Source: an uncultured bacterium
GTDB lineage: Bacteria; Actinomycetota; Coriobacteriia; Coriobacteriales; Coriobacteriaceae
Reading direction: 5' to 3'
Length of the DNA: 29,672 nucleotides
Assembly: GCA_905214905.1 (NCBI GenBank)
Contig: CAJMNK010000020.1
Span: 1 to 29,672 of the forward strand
Position 1 is the stretch's first letter; the number at the start of each line of letters is the position of its first letter. Below, in pieces: positions 6,493 to 15,300 of the stretch. A program made the position numbers and the translations under genes. The notes beneath the pieces were generated by a model. That model was not told the origin of the DNA and made no database searches. It worked only from the letters and a program-made list of their open reading frames with translations.

Positions 6493-6506
6493 AGCCCCGT
6501 CCCAAA
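6493..6506 (-). repeat. Right inverted repeat flanking the ATPase gene
   Basis: AGCCCCGTCCCAAA begins 12 bp after the ATPase stop codon and is the exact reverse complement of 4998-5011. It lies just before the stop codon of the convergent Ppx/GppA gene and is followed by AAAAGACTAG. Confidence 0.55.
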
Positions 6507-6516
6507 AAGACTAGTT

Positions 6517-7518
6517 TTAGAGGGTGCTCAGGCTCGGGGTCCAGGCGATGGTGGGGGTCGCGCCGTCGAGAACCTCGTTGATGGTGGCGGCCATGCCGGC
6601 GAGGAGGCTGTTCTCACTTACGGTGAGCGTCTTGTAGCCGCCGGCTCGCATGAGCTCGCGAATCACCACGGCGCCGGCCAGAATCACGCCCGCGCGTTTG
6701 GGCTGTACACCCGGTAGCGCGGCGATACCCTCCACATCCAGCGCGGACATACGCTCGATGGCAGCCAAAACCTGCTCCATCGAAAGCTCGCGCAGGTGCA
6801 CAAAGCTCGAATCATACGGCTCCAGCTCGTGAACGAGTGCCACGAGCGTGGTGACGGTGCCGCCCACCGCAACGAGGCGTTCGGCGCGCTCAAAGTCGCT
6901 GGGCAGGCCTTCAAAATAGGCGGCAAACTGCTCGCCTGCCCACGCGGCAGCGGCAGCAAGCTCGCCATCCGCGGGCGGCAACGCGGAGAAAAAGCGCTCC
7001 GTCACGCGGCGACAACCGATGTCCAGCGAGCGCGTTCCCTCCAGCGCAAAGACGCCGCGCTCCGGCGCGTACACGCCAGTCGCGAGCTCCGTGGATCCGC
7101 CGCCCGAATCGGCAACAATGATGCGCTCGCCGGCAAAGTCGTGCGCCACGCCGAAAAACGTCAGGCGCGCCTCGACCTCGCCCGGAATCACCTGTGGCTC
7201 AAGCCCCAGATCGCGCAGGCCGTCCAACAGCAGCGCGGCATTGGACGCATCGCGCGCGGCACTCGTACACGTGGTGCAGACGCACACGGCCCCAAAGGCA
7301 CGGGCCTCGTCCACAAACATGTGGCACGCAGCGAGCACACGCTCGACAGCCGCCTCGCAGAAGCGCCCCGTCGCGTCCACGCCCTCGCCCAGGTCGGTAA
7401 TCTCGGTATGCTTGGACGATTCCACAATCGCTCCGCCCTCGACCTGGGCCAACACCAGTCGCGACGACACCGTTCCCAGGTCGATCGCGGCCACCTTATA
7501 GCGTTTGCAATTTGTCAT
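6517..7518 (-). CDS. Ppx/GppA-family phosphatase (exopolyphosphatase-like)
   Basis: The 333-residue protein belongs to the ASKHA fold exopolyphosphatase / pppGpp pyrophosphatase family. Visible motifs are the N-terminal phosphate-binding strand AAIDLGTVSSRLVLA, the second phosphate loop VADSGGGSTELA, and VAVGGTVTTLVAL in the C-terminal subdomain. The length corresponds to the short (about 300-residue) actinobacterial form, lacking the C-terminal HD-like extension of E. coli Ppx and GppA. It removes terminal phosphate from polyphosphate or converts pppGpp to ppGpp; the two activities cannot be told apart here. It follows the FtsB-like gene by 20 bp in the same operon. GGAGGGGAG lies upstream of its ATG. 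Confidence 0.88.
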   Translation of the reverse strand: MTNCKRYKVAAIDLGTVSSRLVLAQVEGGAIVESSKHTEITDLGEGVDATGRFCEAAVERVLAACHMFVDEARAFGAVCVCTTCTSAARDASNAALLLDGLRDLGLEPQVIPGEVEARLTFFGVAHDFAGERIIVADSGGGSTELATGVYAPERGVFALEGTRSLDIGCRRVTERFFSALPPADGELAAAAAWAGEQFAAYFEGLPSDFERAERLVAVGGTVTTLVALVHELEPYDSSFVHLRELSMEQVLAAIERMSALDVEGIAALPGVQPKRAGVILAGAVVIRELMRAGGYKTLTVSENSLLAGMAATINEVLDGATPTIAWTPSLSTL

Positions 7519-7538
7519 TGCGGGCTCCCCTCCGGGCG

Positions 7539-8300
7539 CTATTTGCCGTTGGACACGACCGTCTGGCCCTCGACGCCGTTAAACCCAAACAGCATGTCGA
7601 GCGCCTGGATGTACCACGGCGCGTCCTTGCCGACTTCTTCGATTTCCTTGGCCACTTCGCTGGCCTTCTTGGCGTTTGAGGACTTTTTGCTCGACGACGA
7701 GTCCGAATCGTCGTCCAAGCCTAGCACGTCAATCTTCTTCTCGCCGGGCATCACCAGGCCCAGGTCCTCGGACGCCGCGTCCTTGATACCCTCCTCCGAG
7801 AGCAGCTTGTCGACGCTTTTTTGCAGCTCATCATTGTATTGCTGGCGAATCTCGACCTGCTTGGCCAAGATGTCGCTCGAGCGTTTTGCCACGTACAGGT
7901 CGCGTGCGGGAAAATACAGGCTCACGAGCGCCAGCGCCACCACGATACCGATAAACAGCGGACGCAGAGAGCCATGCGTAAAGTCATAGATCGCCTTGAC
8001 CACCGCATTGTCGTTGGCGTAGCGCATAAAGTCCGAGCCCGAAAGACGGCTCGAAGGCCTGCTCGACCTGTCGTGCGTCTGGGCCGAGGGACGCGACGCA
8101 TGTGTCGAACGTGCCGGGCGCACCGGTCCATCTGCCGAAGTATTCACATGAGCATTGGGGCGCGAGGTACTTGTCGGGCGCTGCGTGGAGCGGTCGGCGC
8201 CGGCGTAGGCGGACCCACCGAGCTGCACCGTGCGCGCACGGCGAGGCGACGGCTCACGCGAACCGGCGGAATAGTACCTGTTGTCGTAAATCTGATCCAT
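7539..8300 (-). CDS. FtsB/DivIC-like septum formation initiator family protein
   Basis: The 253-residue bitopic membrane protein has a long Ser/Arg/Pro-rich cytoplasmic N-terminus (1-110). One transmembrane helix follows (about 112-130), then a coiled coil (about 140-168, SSDILAKQVEIRQQYNDELQ) and the short EEGIKDAASEDLGLVMPGE motif. The last two features are the hallmark of FtsB/DivIC proteins of the divisome, which bridge FtsL and FtsQ. A Ser/Asp/Lys low-complexity tail follows. The frame is open further upstream, but the ATG at 8300 has AAGG 7 nt before it. The gene heads an operon with the Ppx/GppA phosphatase, an arrangement seen in other actinobacteria, often with enolase upstream as here. 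The disordered N-terminus is longer than in well-known FtsB proteins. Confidence 0.85.
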   Translation of the reverse strand: MDQIYDNRYYSAGSREPSPRRARTVQLGGSAYAGADRSTQRPTSTSRPNAHVNTSADGPVRPARSTHASRPSAQTHDRSSRPSSRLSGSDFMRYANDNAVVKAIYDFTHGSLRPLFIGIVVALALVSLYFPARDLYVAKRSSDILAKQVEIRQQYNDELQKSVDKLLSEEGIKDAASEDLGLVMPGEKKIDVLGLDDDSDSSSSKKSSNAKKASEVAKEIEEVGKDAPWYIQALDMLFGFNGVEGQTVVSNGK

Positions 8301-8343
8301 GTGCGCCTTGTGCGGTTGAGGTTTGTTTGCGCTAAGTATTCTA

Positions 8344-8352
8344 GTTATAGCA
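8344..8352 (-). promoter_or_regulatory. Extended -10 promoter for the FtsB-like/Ppx operon
   Basis: On the minus strand TGCTATAAC is a TGN plus TATAAC extended -10. It lies 44 bp before the start at 8300 and downstream of the enolase terminator. No clear -35 is seen. Confidence 0.5.
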
Positions 8353-8391
8353 CGAGCGCGCGCACCACCTTCGGCAGCCTTTGCTCGACAT

Positions 8392-8423
8392 AAAAAAGGC
8401 GCTGAGCCATATGGCCCAGCGCC
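8392..8423 (-). terminator. Rho-independent terminator of enolase
   Basis: On the minus strand GGCGCTGGGCCAT pairs with ATGGCTCAGCGCC (one mismatch) and is followed by six T. It lies 74 bp after the enolase stop codon and separates it from the FtsB-like operon. Confidence 0.9.
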
Positions 8424-8496
8424 CAATGGTGCTCAACAGCGCCCGGCTGGAGCAAGGCGAATCCGAGTCTTCCCCGCCCCCGCGAGCTCCGCGTGC

Positions 8497-9786
8497 CTAG
8501 CGAATGTTGTAGAACGCGGCCTTGCCGGCGTAGCGCGCGCTGCCCTCGAGCTCGTCCTCGATGCGAATGAGCTGGTTGTACTTGGCGATACGGTCGCTGC
8601 GGCACGGGGCGCCCGACTTGATCTGGCCGGCATTGACGCCCACGACCAGGTCGGCGATCGTGGAATCCTCGGTCTCGCCGGAGCGGTGGCTCACGATGCA
8701 AGCGTAACCGGCCTCCTTGGCGGTCTCGATGGCCTCGAGCGACTCGGTGAGCGTGCCGATCTGATTGACCTTGACCAGGATCGCGTTGGCGGCACCCAGC
8801 TCGATGCCCTTCTTGAGGCGCTCGGTGTTGGTGACGAACAGGTCGTCGCCCACCAGCTGCACCTTGTTGCCAATGCGGCGGGTAAGCTCAACCCAACCGT
8901 CCCAGTCCTCCTCGGCCATGCCGTCCTCGATGGAGATGATGGGATAGGTGTCGACGAGCTTCTCCCAGTAATCAACCATCTGGGCACTCGTGTACTCCAC
9001 GCCCTCGCCCTTGAGCTCGTACATGCCGGTCTCGGCGTTGTAGAACTCGGTCGAGGCCGGGTCCATGGCGTACATGAAGTCGACGCCAGGCTTAAAGCCA
9101 GCCTTCTCGACGGCCTTGGTAATGTACTCGAACGGCTCGGCATTGGTCTTAAGGTTGGGCGCAAAGCCGCCCTCGTCGCCCACGCCGCCGCCCAGGCCGG
9201 CCTCGTGCAGCACGCCCTTGAGGGTGTGGTAGACCTCGGCGCACCAACGCAGGCCCTCGGCAAAGCTCGGGGCGCCCACCGGCATGATCATGAACTCCTG
9301 GAAGTCGACGTTATTGTCGGCATGCACGCCGCCGTTGAGGATGTTCATCATGGGCGTGGGCAGCAGATGGGCGTTGACGCCGCCCAGGTACTGGTACAGC
9401 GAAAGACCCGCCGACTCGGCAGCGGCGCGGGCGACGGCCAGCGACACGCCCAGGATGGCGTTGGCACCGAGCTTGGTCTTGTTGGGGGTACCGTCCGCGG
9501 CAATCAGCGCGGCATCGACGGCGCGCTGGTCGAAGGCGTCGAGGCCCACGACGGCGTTAGCGCACTCGTTATTGACGTGCTCGACGGCCTGCGAAACGCC
9601 CTTGCCCAGGTAGCGGCCCTTGTCGCCATCGCGCAGCTCGCATGCCTCAAAGGCGCCGGTCGAAGCGCCCGAAGGCACCATCGCGCGGCCGAAGCTGCCG
9701 TCCTCGAGCACGACCTCGACCTCGACGGTGGGGTTGCCGCGGCTGTCGAGTACCTCGCGACCGTAGACATCCAAAATATCGCTCAT
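8497..9786 (-). CDS. eno: Enolase (phosphopyruvate hydratase)
   Basis: The 429-residue, full-length glycolytic enzyme interconverts 2-phosphoglycerate and phosphoenolpyruvate with Mg2+ in the cytosol. The N-terminus DVYGREVLDSRGNPTVE and the substrate loop VPSGASTGAFEA are intact. Catalytic and metal-binding motifs are present in order: VGDEGGFAPN, SIEDGMAEEDWDGW, LVGDDLFVTN, the lysine motif VKVNQIGTLTE, and SHRSGETED. GAGGGAG precedes the ATG by about 5 nt. It has its own promoter and terminator, although MazG, YfcE and LarC-like genes precede it on the same strand. Beyond glycolysis, enolase is a degradosome and surface-moonlighting protein in some bacteria; nothing here bears on that. Confidence 0.98.
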   Translation of the reverse strand: MSDILDVYGREVLDSRGNPTVEVEVVLEDGSFGRAMVPSGASTGAFEACELRDGDKGRYLGKGVSQAVEHVNNECANAVVGLDAFDQRAVDAALIAADGTPNKTKLGANAILGVSLAVARAAAESAGLSLYQYLGGVNAHLLPTPMMNILNGGVHADNNVDFQEFMIMPVGAPSFAEGLRWCAEVYHTLKGVLHEAGLGGGVGDEGGFAPNLKTNAEPFEYITKAVEKAGFKPGVDFMYAMDPASTEFYNAETGMYELKGEGVEYTSAQMVDYWEKLVDTYPIISIEDGMAEEDWDGWVELTRRIGNKVQLVGDDLFVTNTERLKKGIELGAANAILVKVNQIGTLTESLEAIETAKEAGYACIVSHRSGETEDSTIADLVVGVNAGQIKSGAPCRSDRIAKYNQLIRIEDELEGSARYAGKAAFYNIR

Positions 9787-9888
9787 GTTGTCTCCCTCTC
9801 ACTTGGAAACGGGTTGAATGCTTGGCGACACGGCTTGCACGCTACAGTGGCGCGCAGGTTCATAAGTTAGCCTTATCGCACTTTTTGC

Positions 9889-9918
9889 ATTATGCCCTAA
9901 GTTAGCCAAGGGATACAA
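9889..9918 (-). promoter_or_regulatory. Promoter of enolase, with two GGCTAACTTA repeats
   Basis: On the minus strand TTGTAT (9913-9918) and CATAAT (9889-9894) are 18 bp apart. Two copies of GGCTAACTTA (9898-9907 and 9863-9872) sit 35 bp apart around the -10, a placement typical of regulator half-sites. The leader to the enolase ATG is about 95 nt. Confidence 0.45.
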
Positions 9919-9925
9919 TCTTTTT

Positions 9926-9966
9926 GAAAAATAATGGGGCGATGAGAAAGTCCGTCCCGTCGCCCC
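9926..9966 (-). terminator. Terminator after mazG
   Basis: On the minus strand GGGGCGA (9960-9966) pairs with TCGCCCC (9936-9942), followed by ATTATTTTTC. It lies 8 bp after the mazG stop codon. The 17-nt loop makes it moderate rather than strong. Confidence 0.6.
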
Positions 9967-9973
9967 CGCAGTC

Positions 9974-10834
9974 TTACTCCTCTGCCTTTGCGGCATCCCA
10001 GAGGTCATTGAGGCCGTGGGTCGAAAGCTCGGCCAGATCCACGTGGGCGTCGGCCGCCATCTGCTCCATCGCGGCCCAGCGGCGGCGGAACTTTGCCGTG
10101 CTGGCACGCAGGGCGCTCTCGGCGTCGATTCCCTCCTTGCGCGCAACGTTGACCAGGGCAAAGAGCAGGTCGCCAAACTCCATCTCGCGCTCGGGCGAGC
10201 CGGGAGCCTCGGCCTCAAACTCGGCACGCTCCTCAGCGACCTCGTCCCACACGTCCTGGACCGTCTCCCACTCAAAGCCCACGGCAGCCGCCTTGCGCGA
10301 CACCTTCTGAGCCTGCATCAGCGCCGGCAGGTGCGTGGGCACACCGTCGAGCAGACCCTCGGGTGCGGCCCCGCCTGCCGCCACGGCCTGGTCTTTGGCG
10401 GCCTTCTCGGCAAGCTTGACCTCGTCCCAAATCTTGAGCACCTCGTCGGAGTTGTCGGCATCCGCATCGCCAAACACGTGCGGGTGACGACGGATGAGCT
10501 TGGCGTCGATATCGCGCGCCACATCGGCCAGCGAAAACTCGCCGGCATCCGCCGCAATCTGCGCATGCAGTACGACCTGCATGAGCACGTCGCCCAACTC
10601 CTCGCGCAGGTGTGCCGCGTCGTCGGCCTCGATGCAGTCGAGCGCCTCGTAGGCTTCCTCGATCATGTTCTTGCCAATGCTGCGGTGCGTCTGCTCGCGG
10701 TCCCACGGGCAGCCGTCGGGCTGACGCAGACGCCAGATGGTCTGCACCAGATGCTGCAGCTCGGCCGACGCGTCTACCAGCGTGGACAGGTCGCGCGAAC
10801 CCTCGGCATTTTGCTGAGCCATATGCTCGGCCAT
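9974..10834 (-). CDS. mazG: Nucleoside triphosphate pyrophosphohydrolase MazG
   Basis: The 286-residue all-alpha NTP pyrophosphatase is a house-cleaning enzyme that converts NTPs or aberrant dNTPs to the monophosphate plus PPi. The first MazG domain carries the metal-binding helices CPWDREQTHRS, IEEAYEALDCIE and HLREELGDVLMQVVLHAQIA. The second, more divergent domain contains FEWETVQDVWDEVAEERAEF and REMEFGDLLFALVNVAR. The length and tandem domains match the E. coli-type protein. It starts 2 bp after the YfcE gene stop, so the two are translationally linked. A terminator follows. Confidence 0.95.
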   Translation of the reverse strand: MAEHMAQQNAEGSRDLSTLVDASAELQHLVQTIWRLRQPDGCPWDREQTHRSIGKNMIEEAYEALDCIEADDAAHLREELGDVLMQVVLHAQIAADAGEFSLADVARDIDAKLIRRHPHVFGDADADNSDEVLKIWDEVKLAEKAAKDQAVAAGGAAPEGLLDGVPTHLPALMQAQKVSRKAAAVGFEWETVQDVWDEVAEERAEFEAEAPGSPEREMEFGDLLFALVNVARKEGIDAESALRASTAKFRRRWAAMEQMAADAHVDLAELSTHGLNDLWDAAKAEE

Positions 10835-10836
10835 GG

Positions 10837-11385
10837 TTAGTCCTCCCCCATGATCACATGGCGGAACGCGCCGCCCTCGTAGACGCCGTAGCTATGTGTG
10901 CCGTCCTTGGGGATGCTCACGCTGCCGGGATTGAAGAGCCACAGACCCGGGTGCGCGGCGCTTTCCTCGTTAACCTTGATGTGCGTATGGCCGTAGACGA
11001 GCGCGGAGCCCTCGGGCAGCGCGGGCGCGTGGTCAACGCTGTTATGCATGCCGGCGCCAAAGACGTGGCCGTGCGTCAGGAACAGTTCACGTCCGGTCTC
11101 GTCGAATAGTGTGGCGTAGTCAGCCATGACGGGGAAGTCGAGGACCATCTGGTCGACCTCGGCGTCGCAGTTGCCGCGCACCGCGATGATGCGGTCGGCC
11201 AGGGCGTTGAGCAGCGGAATCACGCGTTTGGGGGCGTAGTCGCGCGGCAGGTCGTTACGCGGGCCGTGGTAGAGCAGGTCGCCCAGCAGCACAATGCGGT
11301 CGGGCTGTTCGGATTCGATGGCAGTGCAGAGGCGCTCGGCCCAGTATGCCGAGCCATGGATGTCGGAAGCGATGAGGTATTTCAT
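10837..11385 (-). CDS. yfcE: YfcE-type calcineurin-like phosphodiesterase
   Basis: The 182-residue metallophosphoesterase has all the dimetal motifs: SDIHG near the N-terminus, LGDLLYHGPRND, VRGNCDAEVD, LTHGHVFG and VYGHTHIKV. The C-terminal NPGSVSIPKDGTHSYGVYE block is characteristic of the YfcE/MJ0936 family, whose members hydrolyse model phosphodiesters and whose natural substrate is uncertain. AAAGGA lies 8 nt before the ATG. It sits between the LarC-like gene (55 bp upstream) and mazG (2 bp downstream), all minus strand, a plausible three-gene operon. The symbol follows the E. coli homologue. Confidence 0.9.
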   Translation of the reverse strand: MKYLIASDIHGSAYWAERLCTAIESEQPDRIVLLGDLLYHGPRNDLPRDYAPKRVIPLLNALADRIIAVRGNCDAEVDQMVLDFPVMADYATLFDETGRELFLTHGHVFGAGMHNSVDHAPALPEGSALVYGHTHIKVNEESAAHPGLWLFNPGSVSIPKDGTHSYGVYEGGAFRHVIMGED

Positions 11386-11440
11386 GGGGAGTCCTTTCGG
11401 TGGGGTTAATTGGATTGGCGCGGCGCGTCACTCGCCCGCA

Positions 11441-11926
11441 TCACTCAAATCGCAACGCCGCGGCTTGGGCCGCTTGCATCACGCGTTGGAGCGGCACGTT
11501 GTGCTCGCGGGCAAGGCGAGCACAGTCCTCGTACTCGGGCGCCGCACGCTCACTGCCGTCGGGCAGGGTGGCTACTTTGACGGCCACCTCGCCCCAAGGC
11601 GTCGCTACCTGCTCAAAACGACGCGGCAGGCAGACGCGTTCCATCACCTGGCGACGAACGGCGTTGGTCGTGGTTTCCAAAAAGATAATCGTCTGTAGGC
11701 GCTCGATATCCTCATGCGAGCAAATCACCTGCAACTGCCATCCGGGGCGGCCCTTTTTGCAGTAGAGGGGCAGCCAGTGCACCTCGCGCGCACCTGCCTC
11801 GCGCAGGCGGTCGGCGGCGTAGGCGAGCACCTCGGGCGACGCGTCATCGATGTCGCACTCCAGCTTGACGATAGTTTCGGGCGCATCGGTCTCGCGGGAC
11901 AGCGGAGATGTACTTCCACGTTGCAT
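11441..11926 (-). CDS. LarC C-terminal-domain protein (LarC2-like, DUF111), stand-alone
   Basis: The 161-residue protein matches only the C-terminal part of LarC, the CTP-dependent nickel insertase that completes the nickel-pincer cofactor of lactate racemase. Typical segments are IVKLECDIDDASPEVLAY, LPLYCKKGRPGWQLQVIC, IFLETTTNAVRRQVMERVCL and PEYEDCARLAREHNVPLQ. Full LarC is about 400 residues, sometimes made as LarC1 and LarC2 through a programmed frameshift. No LarC1 sequence is present upstream here. I start at the ATG at 11926 with AAAGGA about 11 nt before it; the frame is open upstream but lacks family similarity. It leads the YfcE-MazG operon. It may act with a LarC1 elsewhere or be a divergent paralogue. 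Confidence 0.82.
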   Translation of the reverse strand: MQRGSTSPLSRETDAPETIVKLECDIDDASPEVLAYAADRLREAGAREVHWLPLYCKKGRPGWQLQVICSHEDIERLQTIIFLETTTNAVRRQVMERVCLPRRFEQVATPWGEVAVKVATLPDGSERAAPEYEDCARLAREHNVPLQRVMQAAQAAALRFE

Positions 11927-11969
11927 ACGGTCCGAATCCTTTCCGCACGGGCTCGTTTTATTCACCCAA

Positions 11970-11978
11970 ACGCTAGCA
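11970..11978 (-). promoter_or_regulatory. Possible extended -10 promoter for the LarC-like/yfcE/mazG operon
   Basis: On the minus strand TGCTAGCGT (TGN plus TAGCGT) lies 44 bp before the start at 11926. No -35 is evident. It shares its TGCTA pattern with the tRNA-Leu and FtsB-like promoters. Confidence 0.35.
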
Positions 11979-12030
11979 CATCGGACGTGGCACAGGCGTG
12001 ACTTTCGTCCGTCGCCGCCCTCACCCCTAT

Positions 12031-12100
12031 CCAAACGTGTACGTCAGCCTCCAAACATGTCATTTTTTGTCGGTTTTGGAGGCTGACGTACACGTTTTGG
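12031..12100. repeat. 70-bp intergenic palindromic element
   Basis: Perfect 22-bp inverted arms (12034-12055 and 12075-12096) surround a 19-nt T-rich loop, with CCAA/TTGG extending the stem past a single bulge. No T-run follows on either strand, so it is not a standard terminator. It lies in the 383-bp gap between divergent genes. The rest of that gap (12101-12309) holds a GGCTAACTAAG motif near 12252 and no clear promoter. Confidence 0.7.
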
Positions 12101-12309
12101 AGCGAGGCCGCACACGATCAGAATTGCGCCCGCACTCCGTCCACCACAAAGTTCGCCGCACTCAACAATTTTGGACTTTCTACGCAGTTCATCGACCAAA
12201 AATTACCCTCGGCATACTTACCCGCTGCACGATGTTACTCTAGTTGCATTTGGCTAACTAAGCGGCTGCCGAGGACCCCGCCCGGCACCGTTACGGCATC
12301 GGAGGTTTC

Positions 12310-15300
12310 ATGTTCGAGAAGCGGCTCTTCTCCCTGGTTCCGCAGGCAACGCCCTACATTGTGGCGAGCGTCCTGTTTAAATGGATCGCGCTCATGGCAA
12401 ACATCACGGTGATGTGGGTGCTTGCGCGCATCTTGGGCGGCATCGTCACGGACGGTCTTTCCGCCGCGCTCGCCGTCGATGCCCTCGCACAGGCGGCCTT
12501 GCCGCTCGCCGGCGCCATCATCGTGCGCGCCGCCGCCATCTATCTGGCGCAGCGTTCCGGTGACAAGGCCGCCTTCAAAGCCGTCCGCCGCGTGCGTTCG
12601 CTCGTCTACGACAAGCTCACCGCGCTCGGCCCGTCCTATACCGAAACCGTCCCCACCGCCGAGGCCGTGCAAACCAGCGTGGAGGGCGCCACGCAACTCC
12701 AGGTATACTTTGGCGGCTATCTGCCGCAGCTCTTTTTTGCCGGCCTGGCACCCATCACGCTGTTCGTGCTGCTCGTAGGCCAAGCGGGACTTCCCGCCGC
12801 GCTGCTGCTCGCCTGCGTTCCGGTCATCCCCGTCTCCATCATGATGGTCATGCGCAACGCCAAAAAGATCGGTGCCGAGTACTGGGGCAGCTATGTCGAT
12901 CTGGGCGGCATGTTCCTGGAGGCCGTGCAGGGTCTCACCACCCTTAAGGTCTACCAGGCCGATCGCATCTGGCACGAGCGCATCAACGCCGAGTCCGAGC
13001 GTTTCCGCACAGCGACCATGCGCCTGCTGGTGATGCAGCTGCGCTCCATTTGCGTTATGGACCTGGTCGTCTATATGGGCGCCGCGCTCGGCATTATCGT
13101 AGCCACGCTGCAGCTCGCCACGGGCAAGATTGGCTTTGAGGCTGCCTTCCTCATCGTCTTTCTGTCGCAGGAGTTCTTTTTGCCTATGCGCCGCCTGGGA
13201 TCGCTGTTCCACACGGCCATGAACGGCATGGCCGCCTCGCGCCGCATGTTTGGCATTTTGGATACGCCCGAGCCCGAGCGCGGCGATGTTGAGCTTGACG
13301 GTCGCGGCAATATCGAGCTCGCGGGCGTGAGCTATGCATACGGCGACCGCACGGTGCTAGACAGCGCCAGCGCGACCATTGCGCACGGCTCGCTCGTGGC
13401 ACTCGTGGGCGAAAGCGGCGGCGGCAAGTCCACGCTCGCGGGGATTATCTCGGGCCGCAAGGGTGCCTACCGCGGCAGCGTGCGCATTGGCGGCGTTGAA
13501 CTGCGCGATGCCACGGCCACCTCACTCATGCGCGCCGTCACGCTGGTGCCCACCAACGGCTACCTGTTTGCCGGCACCCTGCGCGACAACCTGTTGCTCG
13601 CCCAGCCCAACGCCACCGACGCCGAGCTTTTGCGCGCGCTCGGCCGCACGCGCGTGGCGGCCTTTGTGCAGGCCAACGGCGGGCTCGACATGGTGATTAA
13701 CGAGGGCGGCACCAACCTTTCGGGTGGCCAGCGCCAGCGCGTGTGCATGGCACGCGCCCTGCTGCACGACTCGCCGATCTATGTGTTTGACGAGGCTACG
13801 AGCAACGTCGATGCCGCAAGCGAAGCCGCAATCGGCGAGGTCATTGCATCGCTCGCCGGCGGGCACACTGTAATTGTGGTGGCACACCGCCTGTCGACAA
13901 TCGTGGACGCCGATCAGATTCTGGTGCTGGAGCGCGGTCGCATTGCCGAGCGCGGCACCCATGATGAGCTCCTATCGGGCGCGGGCACCTATGCGCGCAT
14001 GTGGAACAGCCAGGAGCAGCTCTCGGCATATGCGTATGCGGAGGATGATGCTGAGGATGCCGGCGCGGTTGAGGCTGTTGGCGGCAGTACTGCCTGTACC
14101 GATAGCCTCAACGGTGCCGGCTCGTCTTCCGCTACCGCGGCGCCTGACTCCGGCCGCGCCCGTCGCTCGGCGCCGTCCATCATGTGGCGCATGATGGGGC
14201 TCGTCCGACCGCTTGCCGGCTGGCTTGTGCTAGCCGTCGCGCTGGGCAGCATTGGCATGCTCACCGCCGCGTTCGTGCCGGCCTTTGGCGCCCTCGGCCT
14301 TATGGCCGCGCTGGGCCGCAACGCCTTGGGGCTTGGTCTGATCGCAGCATGCGCGGCCTGTGCCGCCTGCGGCATCGCACGCGGGCCGCTCCACTACGGC
14401 GAGCAGCTCTGCAACCATTACATCGCATTCCGTCTGCTCGCGCACATTCGCGACCTGGTGTTTGGCGCCCTGCGCCAGCTCGCCCCCGCCAAGCTCGAGG
14501 GCCGCGGCAAGGGCGAGCTCGTGAGCCTGGTCACCTCGGATATCGAGCTGCTCGAGGTCTTCTACGCGCACACCATCTCGCCCATTGCCATAGCTCTGGT
14601 CTGCACCGTTGTGTTTGAGGGCTTTTTGCTGGCTGTGAGCCCCGAGCTCGCGGGCATCGCGCTCGTGGCCTACGCGGTCCTGGGCGTGCTGCTGCCCCTG
14701 ACCTCGGCCAAGGCATGCGGCACCACCGGCCGCCAGAGCCGCGAGGGCGCCGGTAAGCTGGGCGCCTTTGTACTCGACAGTCTGCGCGGCGCGGGCGAGA
14801 CCATCCAGTTTGCCGGTGGCACCGATCGCAGCCGTGCCCTGGGCAAGCTGACCGAGCAAGTCGGCGCCGTGGACGCGCGCCTCAAGCGCCGCCAGGCGGT
14901 CAGCGAGGCCGTAGCCGATGCGCTTATTCTTGTGGCTAATCTGGTGATGCTCGGGCGTGCGCTGCAGCTGGTGGCTGCGGGAACGATTGACTTTGCCGCA
15001 GCGTTTGTCGCCGTCTTTACCTTTGTGTCGTCGTTTGGCTCGGTGATGGCCGTGAGCCGCCTGGGCGCCTCACTGCAGGAGACGCTCGCCTCGGGCGCAC
15101 GCGTGCTCGATTTGCTCGACGAGCAGCCCCAGTGCGCCGAGGTCGCCGATGGACAGAACGTTGAGTTTGCCGGCGCCGCAGCCGAGCATGTGAGCTTTAG
15201 CTATGTGGGCGGCGTGGACGCGGGCGGTGCGGGCGCCACAGAGCAGGTCGCGAACGACACCGCTGCGAGTCTCATCCTCGACGACGTGACCTGCACCTTT

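Noticed and set aside
8323..9870. Long plus-strand open frame opposite enolase
   Set aside because: It is an antisense frame of a well-supported enolase gene, produced by high-GC codon bias, with low-complexity translation and no motif.
10016..10840. Plus-strand frame opposite mazG
   Set aside because: It is fully antisense to MazG, whose domain motifs are unmistakable, and its translation has no family features.
12235..13212. 325-codon minus-strand frame opposite the ABC exporter
   Set aside because: It has a His/Gln/Gly-rich shadow composition and lies fully within the real ABC gene. No ribosome site or homology is visible.
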